From CAYWVO01 sp964461835 (GTDB lineage: Bacteria; Zixibacteria; MSB-5A5; WJJR01; JAJRUJ01): DNA of 11,395 nt. The notes below the pieces were generated by a model. That model saw nothing but the letters and a program-made list of their open reading frames with translations, was not told where the DNA came from and searched no databases. The translations under genes were made by a program, and so were the position numbers. Positions 1 to 6,051 of this stretch are shown here, in pieces; positions within the stretch are counted from its first letter, which is position 1, and every line of letters begins with the position of its first letter. The stretch is from positions 1 to 11,395 of the forward strand of contig CAYWVO010000071.1 in assembly GCA_964461835.1 (NCBI GenBank), given 5' to 3'.

Positions 1-193
1 CCCGGACTTGATCCGGGATCCATTTTCCCGTGCGCGGCAGGTCTTTAACCTGCCCATCCCGCTTTACCCCAACGCGGAAAAGGAATTGCCCCAAACCGCT
101 CATCGATATATCTTGATCCATGATGCCAGGGGCATTGACGTGAAATGCAGTAACTCGCTTTATAAATAGAATCCGCATGGCGAGAAGTAACTG
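1..193. repeat. Intergenic stretch with two perfect palindromes
   Basis: This leader before the first gene contains two perfect inverted repeats: CCCGGA/TCCGGG around CTTGA (1-17) and GGCAGGT/ACCTGCC around CTTTA (36-54). The first resembles the short palindromic intergenic repeat (CCGGACTTGATCCGG type) that recurs in many bacterial genomes; that is recollection, not a search result. One forward frame (2-169) is open from the window edge to a TAG, so the tail of an upstream gene cannot be excluded, but I recognise nothing in its 55 residues. A purine-rich GAGAAG at 182-187 is a plausible ribosome binding site for the gene starting at 194. Confidence 0.45.
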
Positions 194-1522
194 ATGCCTG
201 ATTTATTCAATCTAGTCCCCGCTACCTTAAAGGCTAATCTCACCGCCGCCGAAAGACTTGTCCTGGAAAAGGCACCCACCGGCGATTTCGCTGATTTGAT
301 CGAACACGACAAGGACGAGGAATACATCGATCCAGCTAATGCCGATGAATGGGGCCCGGACCGCGTGATCCGTGCGGAATTTCTCCATTGGCTGTGTACC
401 GATGAAAAAGCCGCCGCGCTGGTTCATGATAAAGGCATCCGCATCGCCGGGGCCAAGATTGCGGGTGAGCTTGATTTTGAATTTTCCGTTATCCCTCACC
501 CGCTTATGCTCGCGTATTCAGCTATCCGGTCGGACATCATTATGATCGGTGCAAGTTGCCGCACGCTTAGTTTTGTAGTGAGTCATCTGGGCAGTGTGAC
601 GGCTGATGGACTTTCGGTCAACGGTGATCTGATTATCTCCGGCGCCAAGGCCAAAGGCGAGGTGCGGCTGCTGGGGGCCAATGTGGGGGGTGATCNNNNN
701 NNNNNNNNNNNNNNNNNNNNNNNNNNNNNNNNNNNNNNNNNNNNNNNNNNNNNNNNNNNNNNNNNNNNNNNNNNNNNNNNNNNNNNNNNNNNNNNGGGTG
801 GCAAAGCCTTCAACGCCGACGGGCTGACAGTCAAAGGCAACCTCTCTTTCAAAGGCGCCAAGGCCAAAGGCGAGGTGCGGCTGCTGGGGGCCAATGTGGG
901 GGGTGATCTTTACGCCGACGAAAACGCTAAAGGCGAAAAGACTGAATTCGAGAATGAGGGTGGCAAAGCCTTCAACGCCGACGGGCTGACAGTCAAAGGC
1001 AACCTCTCTTTCGAAGGCGCCAAGGCCAAAGGCGAGGTGCGGCTGCTGGGGGCAAGTGTTGAGGGTCAGCTGATAGCCACACGTGGAGAATTCGTCAAAG
1101 AAAAAGGGTATGCGCTCAATTTGCAGTCTTTGAAAGTCGCCGATGCCCTCATACTGCGAGGCATCAAGCTCTTAGCTGGTAGGCTTTGCCTTTTGAAGGC
1201 GCACGTGGGGGTTCTTGCCGACGGTCTATCCAGTTGGCCCCGGCCGGGAAAACTGGAGCTTGACGGTTTCGTTTACGACAGCCTTACTCCCGGGACCCCT
1301 GCACAGACCGCCAAAGAGAGATTGAATTGGCTCCGCCGCCAACTCCCGCTCCGCAGCGACCAGCGCCAACGCGCCCCCTTTTACACCCAGCCGTACGAAC
1401 AACTCGCCAGAGTATTTCGCAACATGGGGCAAGAGGCCGACGCCCGCAAAATCCTGATGGAAAAACAGAACGACCTGTATCGGTACGGGACGCTCGGGTT
1501 TTGGGCCAAAGCGGCCAATTGA
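194..1522 (+). CDS. Repeat-rich membrane-anchored protein of unknown function, N-terminal part cut by in-frame TGA
   Basis: The 442-codon frame (34 codons inside an N gap) encodes the soluble part of a protein family sometimes annotated 'membrane-associated oxidoreductase', although I see no redox motif. Residues 1-130 form an N-terminal domain. Residues about 135-310 are glycine-rich repeats of 54 residues, each carrying a GEVRLLGA core and an NADGLTVKGN segment; a stacked beta-helix fold is an inference. The segment SSWPRPGKLELDGFVYD follows, then a helical segment at about 375-430 containing FYTQPYEQLARVFRNMGQ. In this family I expect a membrane domain to follow directly. Here the frame stops at TGA 1520-1522, yet the membrane domain continues in the same frame to 1969. 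The start at 194 has GAGAAG upstream. Product and function are unknown; it could be a genuine nonsense mutation or a sequence error. Confidence 0.75.
   Translation: MPDLFNLVPATLKANLTAAERLVLEKAPTGDFADLIEHDKDEEYIDPANADEWGPDRVIRAEFLHWLCTDEKAAALVHDKGIRIAGAKIAGELDFEFSVIPHPLMLAYSAIRSDIIMIGASCRTLSFVVSHLGSVTADGLSVNGDLIISGAKAKGEVRLLGANVGGDXXXXXXXXXXXXXXXXXXXXXXXXXXXXXXXXXXGGKAFNADGLTVKGNLSFKGAKAKGEVRLLGANVGGDLYADENAKGEKTEFENEGGKAFNADGLTVKGNLSFEGAKAKGEVRLLGASVEGQLIATRGEFVKEKGYALNLQSLKVADALILRGIKLLAGRLCLLKAHVGVLADGLSSWPRPGKLELDGFVYDSLTPGTPAQTAKERLNWLRRQLPLRSDQRQRAPFYTQPYEQLARVFRNMGQEADARKILMEKQNDLYRYGTLGFWAKAAN
641..1053 (+). repeat. 162-bp near-identical tandem repeats inside the coding region
   Basis: The segment 796-891 recurs at 958-1053 with a single difference (A at 851, G at 1013), an offset of 162 bp or 54 codons. 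The 55 bases at 641-695 are identical to 854-908, so at least one more copy begins before the N gap. Identity extends through synonymous positions, pointing to recent duplication or gene conversion. The copies diverge after 1053, where the protein moves to the non-repeated C-terminal part. Confidence 0.9.
696..795. other. Assembly gap of exactly 100 N
   Basis: A round 100-N run is the usual placeholder for a gap of unknown size. It falls between two copies of the 162-bp repeat, the classic place for short-read assembly to fail. In the intact downstream copy, 49 bases (909-957) separate the same two flanks, so the true gap should be 49 plus a multiple of 162 bp. This gives the same reading frame as 100 N. 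Confidence 0.95.
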
Positions 1523-1969
1523 TTCTGGGCGGCCACACTCGGCCATGGATATCGCATTTGGCCGATCTTACTACTGTTCATTGTCATGCCCATCATCGGC
1601 TGGTTCGTATTCCATCATGCGAACGCTTCCGAGGTAATGAAGCCCAGTCAAACCAGCATTTATCTGGACTCGAATTATGTCAATCGCGGCATTATACCAG
1701 CTGAATACCCGCGCTTTAATTCGTTGATTTTCTCTATCGATGCCCTTATCCCCTTGGTCAAACTCCACCAGGAGGAATTCTGGCTGCCGGATCACAAGAC
1801 AAATGGAACGTGGATCATCCAATTGCACGTGCCTCGATTGCATATATCCTCTCCAAAGTGGCCGCGCGGGTGGTTAGTGCGCTGGTATTTATGGTTCCAT
1901 ATTGGTATGGGTTGGGTGCTTACTTCGTTGTTAGTCACCTATGTTTCCGGCAAAATCCGCAAAGATTGA
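1523..1969 (+). pseudogene. C-terminal membrane domain severed from the repeat protein upstream
   Basis: Immediately after TGA 1520-1522 the same frame stays open for 148 codons to a TGA at 1967-1969. The translation has a hydrophobic helix at 1559-1612 (WPILLLFIVMPIIGWFVF), an extracytoplasmic-type stretch with NSLIFSIDALIPLVKLHQEE, and a second helix at 1880-1948 (WYLWFHIGMGWVLTSLLV) ending in GKIRKD. This matches what I expect for the C-terminus of the upstream protein's family, where a position like this TGA would carry Trp (TGG) in a run of aromatic residues. The only ATG giving an independent protein (1586) lies inside the first helix and has no clear ribosome binding site. It is best read as the detached end of one 591-codon gene; stop readthrough or a base-calling error would restore it. 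Confidence 0.7.
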
Positions 1970-2017
1970 CTTGCACCGAGCCGATCATGCACGTAGACTT
2001 CCTACGGTACGAATCCC

Positions 2018-2045
2018 TTGACTAACGCCAATTTGTTGGTATATT
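2018..2045 (+). promoter_or_regulatory. Sigma70-type promoter upstream of rpmH
   Basis: TTGACT (2018-2023) and TATATT (2040-2045) match the -35 and -10 consensus at five of six bases each, with a 16-bp spacer. Transcription would start near 2052, leaving a leader of about 30 bases before rpmH. It is the strongest promoter-like pair I noticed and stands at the head of the co-oriented gene block. Confidence 0.65.
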
Positions 2046-2080
2046 TATTGATTTTTCGCACGCGGATAGGATGAGAGACT

Positions 2081-2230
2081 ATGAAGCGCACGTTCCAACC
2101 ATCAAATCGCAAACGGGCCAATGACCACGGCTTCCGGAAACGGATGTCGACCAAGAGTGGCCGGCGCATTATCAAACACCGTCGCGCCAAAGGGCGCAAG
2201 CAGTTGTCGGTGAGAATCGCCAAGAAATAA
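2081..2230 (+). CDS. rpmH: 50S ribosomal protein L34
   Basis: The 49-residue product opens with MKRTFQPSNRKRAN and continues with HGFRKRMSTKSGRRI and RRAKGRKQLSV, the near-invariant signature of L34, at its usual length of 44-50 residues. It is a very basic small protein of the large ribosomal subunit that packs against 23S rRNA. AGGA at 2068-2071 with GAG just after it is a suitably placed ribosome binding site, and a consensus-like promoter lies 36 bp upstream. The gene ends 3 bases before the proposed rnpA start, the usual rpmH-rnpA pairing. In many bacteria dnaA lies next to rpmH; here the neighbour is the repeat protein instead. Confidence 0.98.
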   Translation: MKRTFQPSNRKRANDHGFRKRMSTKSGRRIIKHRRAKGRKQLSVRIAKK

Positions 2231-2233
2231 CCT

Positions 2234-2608
2234 GTGGCGGTACCGGGAGGCACACTGCGATTTCGCTGGCCCCGCACCAACCGACTGACCCGCGCCCAAG
2301 ATATCCGACTTACCATTCGTCGGGGCCGCCGGTATTCCACTGGGTGGTACCGGTTCTTTTTTTTGCCACAAGAAACGCAGTCAGTTAAATTTGCCTTTTC
2401 AGTGCGCAAAAAAGTGGGATCGGCAGTCCGCCGGAATCGCATTCGCCGGCAACTGAAAGAAGCAGTGAGAATCAACAGAACTAACTGGCCCGCAAGAGGT
2501 TACGGAGTTTTCGTCGTTGACCGTCCTCCGGTGGATCATGAACAATCCCAGTTGCGGCCGGAGTTGGAAAAGATCCTGAAGAAAACCAGGCAGTTGAATA
2601 TATCGTGA
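2234..2608 (+). CDS. rnpA: Ribonuclease P protein component
   Basis: This 124-residue basic protein is the subunit that helps the RNase P RNA cut the 5' leader from precursor tRNAs. The N-terminal RTNRLTRAQDIRLTIRRGRR resembles the conserved opening of the family, and VGSAVRRNRIRRQLKE (residues 61-76) holds the diagnostic RNR motif. It follows rpmH by 3 bases, and its stop overlaps the yidD start. The start is uncertain. GTG at 2234 has no clear ribosome binding site and gives about ten residues more than most homologues. An in-frame CTG at 2255 sits 4 bases after a strong GGGAGG. No in-frame ATG lies near the expected N-terminus. Translational coupling to rpmH could make the GTG work. Confidence 0.93.
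   Translation: MAVPGGTLRFRWPRTNRLTRAQDIRLTIRRGRRYSTGWYRFFFLPQETQSVKFAFSVRKKVGSAVRRNRIRRQLKEAVRINRTNWPARGYGVFVVDRPPVDHEQSQLRPELEKILKKTRQLNIS
2245..2250 (+). promoter_or_regulatory. Shine-Dalgarno-like GGGAGG inside the 5' end of rnpA
   Basis: GGGAGG is a near-perfect anti-16S match, 4 bases before an in-frame CTG (2255-2257) that would start rnpA closer to the family's usual N-terminus. CTG starts are rare, so this may be a chance match; it matters only for choosing the rnpA start. Confidence 0.25.
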
Positions 2609-2844
2609 GTTCCCTGGTACTACAAAGTAAACGAGCGGCAACCGCACTGGCCATCGTTTCGATTCGCATCTATCAGGCATCGCGCGGGTTCTTCTTTTCC
2701 GGCAGTTGTCGCTTTTATCCGACGTGCTCGGAGTATGCGATTGAGGCGATACGCAAATATGGGCTCCTGCGGGGATCGTGGAAAGCGGTACGCCGGATTG
2801 GGAGATGTCATCCGTTTAATCCCGGCGGCTATGACCCGGCATAA
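2605..2844 (+). CDS. yidD: Membrane protein insertion efficiency factor YidD
   Basis: This 79-residue protein has the full YidD signature: an N-terminal amphipathic hydrophobic stretch (LAIVSIRIYQAS), then FYPTCSEYAIEAIRKYG with its conserved Cys, and RCHPFNPGGYDP at the end. YidD is a small protein at the inner face of the cytoplasmic membrane that assists YidC in inserting membrane proteins; its exact mechanism is unsettled. The GTG start overlaps the rnpA stop (GTGA), implying translational coupling, and yidC follows after 39 bp, the common rnpA-yidD-yidC order. Length is within the usual 70-90 residues. Confidence 0.96.
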   Translation: MSSLVLQSKRAATALAIVSIRIYQASRGFFFSGSCRFYPTCSEYAIEAIRKYGLLRGSWKAVRRIGRCHPFNPGGYDPA

Positions 2845-2883
2845 AACAGTATAACCTTCTGTTGTAAAAAGAAATAGGATATC

Positions 2884-4602
2884 ATGCTGCTACAGTTACA
2901 GGATCCCAACCAAAATAAGCCGTTTGATTTTCGCTTACTGATTGCTTTCGTGGTCATGTTTGCCATTGTAATCGTGTATCAAAGTTATTTTGCCCCCAAG
3001 CCATCCCCAACTCCACCAGCCGGCGAAACCGAAACCGCCGGCCCGGCCGACACTGCCGAGCAGGAAATCCCCCTGCCGGGTTCCACCGCTCCCGAACGAT
3101 TGTTGGCCACTGATACCACTGCATATGCCGTTCCCGATACCGCTATCGAGGGGGATACTATCCTTGTCGAAACACCACTGTATATCGCCAAATTCAGCAC
3201 CGTTGGCGCCGATCTGGTCAGCTTTGAGTTAAAGGACTATTACTATATTACTGACCGCGAAACCGATAAACACATTCAGCTCCGTCCCGATCGAAAAAAA
3301 TCGGCGCTGCGTTTTGAGTTCTGGGGTAAGCCGTTCCAATTATGGCGGCGGCCGTTCGTCGCCTCCCGCGACAACATCACCATCAACCAGGAAAATGAAT
3401 CCGAGACACTTACGTTTACCTGGCAACTCGACGAAAACAACGTCATCACCAAGACCTATGTGTTCTCCGGGGACAGCTATTCCTTCGATGTCACCTTAGA
3501 TGTTCCACCGAACCCTCCCCTGCGTCCCGAACGGGAATATACGTTTGGCTGGGACGCCGGCCTGGAACCGACCGAACGCGATATGAAGGGGGATATAAAC
3601 GAGATGGCCGCGGTTGCCCGTCTCGGCAGCGATATTGAACAGATCAAAGAGATTGATGATGACGAGACGCCGTTGAACTTCGGCGGTCACGTCCACTGGG
3701 CGGGCGTGCGCACGAAGTATTTCGCTAATATTATCATCCCAAAGGAGGTCGAGCCGGAGGCCTTCACTGCCGACCGTGACTTCGGCACGATCAGTGATGT
3801 CCAAGAGAAGCGCCGGATTCCCTATTTCTCCTCCCGCATGGCCGTACCAATCAGCGCGGGGAAAGCGATTTCACATACCTACACGGTTTACCTGGGTCCG
3901 CTGGATTATTTCATTCTGGATGACTATGGGACCAATCTTGAGGGACTCATTCACTTAGGTTGGAGATATATCATCCGTCCGCCGGCGATTGCCGTGGTTT
4001 GGATGTTCGAGAAAATGCACCAGACGTTCCCCAATTACGGGCTGGTTATCATCCTCTTCAGTCTGCTGTTCAAGATTGTTTTCCATCCCCTCACCCGCAA
4101 AAGCATGGAGTCGATGAGCCGGATGCGGGAGATGCAGCCCAAGATGAAGAAAATCCGGGATAAATATAAAGACGATCCGCAGCGGATGAACCGGGAAACC
4201 ATGAAACTCTATAAGGAGGCGGGATTTAATCCGCTTTCCGGGTGTTTGCCGATTCTGTTTCAGATGCCGGTTTTTTTCGCGTTGTTCCAGGTTCTCCGGA
4301 GTACAATTCAGTTACGGGGCGCCGAGTTTATTTTTCATATTACTGACTTATCGCAGAAAGATCCCTATTATATTCTGCCGGTGATCATGACCGTGTCGTT
4401 CTTCTTTCAGCAGAAGATGACGATCACCGATCCCAAGCAAAAAATGCTGGTCTATATCATGCCGCTGGTGTTCGGGTTTTTGTTCGCGCAATACCCCGCC
4501 GGGCTTACGTTGTATTGGACCTGCTATAACGTGTTTTCCCTTGTCGAGCAGTTTATGCTGAAGGCTGCCAAGAAGAAAGATGCCGCCGCAGCGTCTACCT
4601 GA
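2884..4602 (+). CDS. yidC: Membrane protein insertase YidC/Oxa1
   Basis: This 572-residue insertase places and folds proteins in the cytoplasmic membrane, alone or with SecYEG. The layout is the Gram-negative type: a first membrane helix at about 18-37, a Pro/Thr-rich linker (about 38-70), a periplasmic beta-rich domain to about 355, then the five-helix insertase core. The core shows the coiled cytoplasmic loop (MREMQPKMKKIRDKYKDDP), GFNPLSGCLPILFQMPVFFALF, PYYILPVIMTVSFFFQQKM and QYPAGLTLYWTCYNVFS. The groove position that is Arg366 in E. coli appears to be Lys397 here (LLFKIVFHPLT), keeping the positive charge. The C-terminal tail AAKKKDAAAAST is short and basic. AGGA at 2876-2879 lies 4 bases before the ATG. 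The end overlaps mnmE by 23 bp. Confidence 0.98.
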   Translation: MLLQLQDPNQNKPFDFRLLIAFVVMFAIVIVYQSYFAPKPSPTPPAGETETAGPADTAEQEIPLPGSTAPERLLATDTTAYAVPDTAIEGDTILVETPLYIAKFSTVGADLVSFELKDYYYITDRETDKHIQLRPDRKKSALRFEFWGKPFQLWRRPFVASRDNITINQENESETLTFTWQLDENNVITKTYVFSGDSYSFDVTLDVPPNPPLRPEREYTFGWDAGLEPTERDMKGDINEMAAVARLGSDIEQIKEIDDDETPLNFGGHVHWAGVRTKYFANIIIPKEVEPEAFTADRDFGTISDVQEKRRIPYFSSRMAVPISAGKAISHTYTVYLGPLDYFILDDYGTNLEGLIHLGWRYIIRPPAIAVVWMFEKMHQTFPNYGLVIILFSLLFKIVFHPLTRKSMESMSRMREMQPKMKKIRDKYKDDPQRMNRETMKLYKEAGFNPLSGCLPILFQMPVFFALFQVLRSTIQLRGAEFIFHITDLSQKDPYYILPVIMTVSFFFQQKMTITDPKQKMLVYIMPLVFGFLFAQYPAGLTLYWTCYNVFSLVEQFMLKAAKKKDAAAAST

Positions 4603-5995
4603 TTCTTATCGCGATCCGCAATCTCCGGATACCATTTGCGGTATCGCTACCCCCTTGGGGCAGGGTGGAATTGGTGTCATCCGTCTGAGCGGGCCGGAGA
4701 CGTTTCAGTTGGCCGATACAATGTTTCACGGGAAACATCGCCCCTCGAAGACCGAGTCCCATCGCATCCTGCACGGTCATTTCCGCAATCCGGATACCGG
4801 CGAGCAGGTGGACGAAATTTTGTTGTCGGTCTTCCGGGCGCCGAATTCTTATACCGGTGATGATGTTGTCGAATTCAGCTTTCATGGTTCACCGGCGGTG
4901 CTTTCCACAGCCCTGCAAATTTTGATCGATAATGGCGCCCGCCTTGCTGAACCGGGAGAATTTACTTTTCGGGCGTTTTATAATGGCCGAATTGATCTCA
5001 CCCAGGCGGAGGGTGTGGCGGCCCTGGTTAGCGCCCAATCGGAGAAAGCCGCTCAGGCCGCGTATCGCCAGGTTAATGGCACTTTGCGGGATACGATCGC
5101 TCAACTGCGTGCGGATCTGACTGAAGCGATGGCCTGGTTGGAAATGTCCACTGATTTTATCGAAGAGGATATCGAATTCAAGAAAGTTGAGGAGATTACT
5201 AAACGGCTGACCGCTATCGAAAACCAAATTTTCGATTTGCAGTCGTATTACCAGCGCAGCCGGGTGATGCGGGAGGGGTTCCGGGTCACAATTATCGGGG
5301 CACCGAATGTCGGGAAATCCAGTGTATTCAACCGCCTGGTGGCACGGGATCGCTCTATTGTGACCGAAATTGCCGGTACCACCCGGGATGCCGTGGATGA
5401 TGCGGCTTTAATAGATGGGTATCCGGTGCGCTTTGTCGATACCGCCGGCATTCGACAATCGCGGGATGCAGTGGAGACAATCGGTATTGACCGGACTGTT
5501 GGCCATCTGGAGGACAGCGATCTTCTACTCTGGGTTGTCGATGCCTCCTGCGGATTCACTGACGAGGATCAAAGAGTTGCCGAGCTGATGGTGGAGAAAC
5601 CCTGCGTGGTGGCAGTCAATAAAATCGACTTGGCCGAGAGCGGGGACGCGGAAGAAATCACGAGTCATTTCGGCGACCAGAGAGTTGTGCGGTGTTCCGC
5701 GGTCACCGGGCAAGGGATTAACCGTCTGACTCGGGTTCTCGGCGAAGATTTCCGCGCAAGCATAGGCGGCAGTGAGTCATACCCATTTCTGATCAACCAA
5801 CGGCATCGCGATGCTCTGCAAGGCGCGCGCGATCATCTTGCACTGGCCAAAAAGGCAATCACCGATGGTGAATCTCACGAATTCGCCGCGTTCGATTTGC
5901 GCAGAGCCGCCGATTTTTTGGCTGAAATAACCGGCGAGACCACGCCAGACGACGTATTACATAAAATATTCGCCGATTTCTGCATCGGTAAATAG
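4580..5995 (+). CDS. mnmE: tRNA uridine-5-carboxymethylaminomethyl modification GTPase MnmE
   Basis: MnmE with MnmG modifies the wobble uridine of certain tRNAs at carbon 5, using GTP, a folate one-carbon donor and glycine or ammonium. The 471-residue product has the N-terminal folate-binding domain (DTICGIATPLGQGGIGVIRLSG; LAEPGEFTFRAFYNGRIDL), a helical domain split by the G domain, and the G domain itself: P-loop GAPNVGKSS (240-248), AGTTRD, DTAG (287-290) and NKID (347-350). It ends in CIGK with the catalytic Cys468, so all key residues are present. The start overlaps the yidC 3' end by 23 bp; about 16 residues precede the conserved DTI opening, a little longer than usual. A parS-like palindrome lies within the coding region at 4722-4737. 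Confidence 0.98.
   Translation: MPPQRLPDSYRDPQSPDTICGIATPLGQGGIGVIRLSGPETFQLADTMFHGKHRPSKTESHRILHGHFRNPDTGEQVDEILLSVFRAPNSYTGDDVVEFSFHGSPAVLSTALQILIDNGARLAEPGEFTFRAFYNGRIDLTQAEGVAALVSAQSEKAAQAAYRQVNGTLRDTIAQLRADLTEAMAWLEMSTDFIEEDIEFKKVEEITKRLTAIENQIFDLQSYYQRSRVMREGFRVTIIGAPNVGKSSVFNRLVARDRSIVTEIAGTTRDAVDDAALIDGYPVRFVDTAGIRQSRDAVETIGIDRTVGHLEDSDLLLWVVDASCGFTDEDQRVAELMVEKPCVVAVNKIDLAESGDAEEITSHFGDQRVVRCSAVTGQGINRLTRVLGEDFRASIGGSESYPFLINQRHRDALQGARDHLALAKKAITDGESHEFAAFDLRRAADFLAEITGETTPDDVLHKIFADFCIGK
4722..4737. promoter_or_regulatory. parS-like site inside mnmE
   Basis: TGTTTCACGGGAAACA matches the bacterial chromosomal parS consensus TGTTTCACGTGAAACA at 15 of 16 positions; only the T at position 10 is G. 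One half site is perfect, but the change falls in the central CACGTG that ParB reads, so binding may be weaker. The window also encodes ParA and ParB and contains a better-centred site at 7926. Chance occurrence cannot be excluded, since the codons read a Thr-Met-Phe-His-Gly-Lys-His segment. Confidence 0.5.
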
Positions 5996-6051
5996 AGCCA
6001 GCAAGAGTGGCCCTTGATTTGAGAGAATTTACACAGTACCATCAGAACGCG

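Noticed and set aside
134..148. ACGTGAAA half site resembling parS
   Set aside because: Only one half matches; the left arm is unrelated.
2..169. Open forward frame from the window edge to TAG, possibly the end of an upstream gene
   Set aside because: Only 55 codons, no recognisable motif, and it runs through two perfect palindromes; chance openness is plausible.
641..1053. Repeats as a CRISPR array
   Set aside because: The copies are long, contiguous and in frame within a coding region, with no repeat-spacer pattern.
1202..1207. CACGTG as a further parS core, also at 1826-1831 and 7456-7461
   Set aside because: The flanking bases do not match the parS arms; only the six-base core is shared.
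194..1969. TGA recoded as Trp or selenocysteine in the repeat protein
   Set aside because: TGA ends several intact genes here, and no selenocysteine-type hairpin or redox context is visible after the codon; mutation or error is simpler.
1992..2006. Hairpin CGTAG/CTACG after the repeat protein as a terminator
   Set aside because: Five-base stem with no T-run; too weak to call.
2845..2863. AACAG/CTGTT dyad in the yidD-yidC gap as a terminator
   Set aside because: Short AT-rich stem without a T-run, inside an apparent operon.
6007..6051. GTG start adding 15 residues to MnmG
   Set aside because: MnmG proteins begin a few residues before the FAD-binding motif, which fits ATG 6052; the extra residues match nothing known to me.
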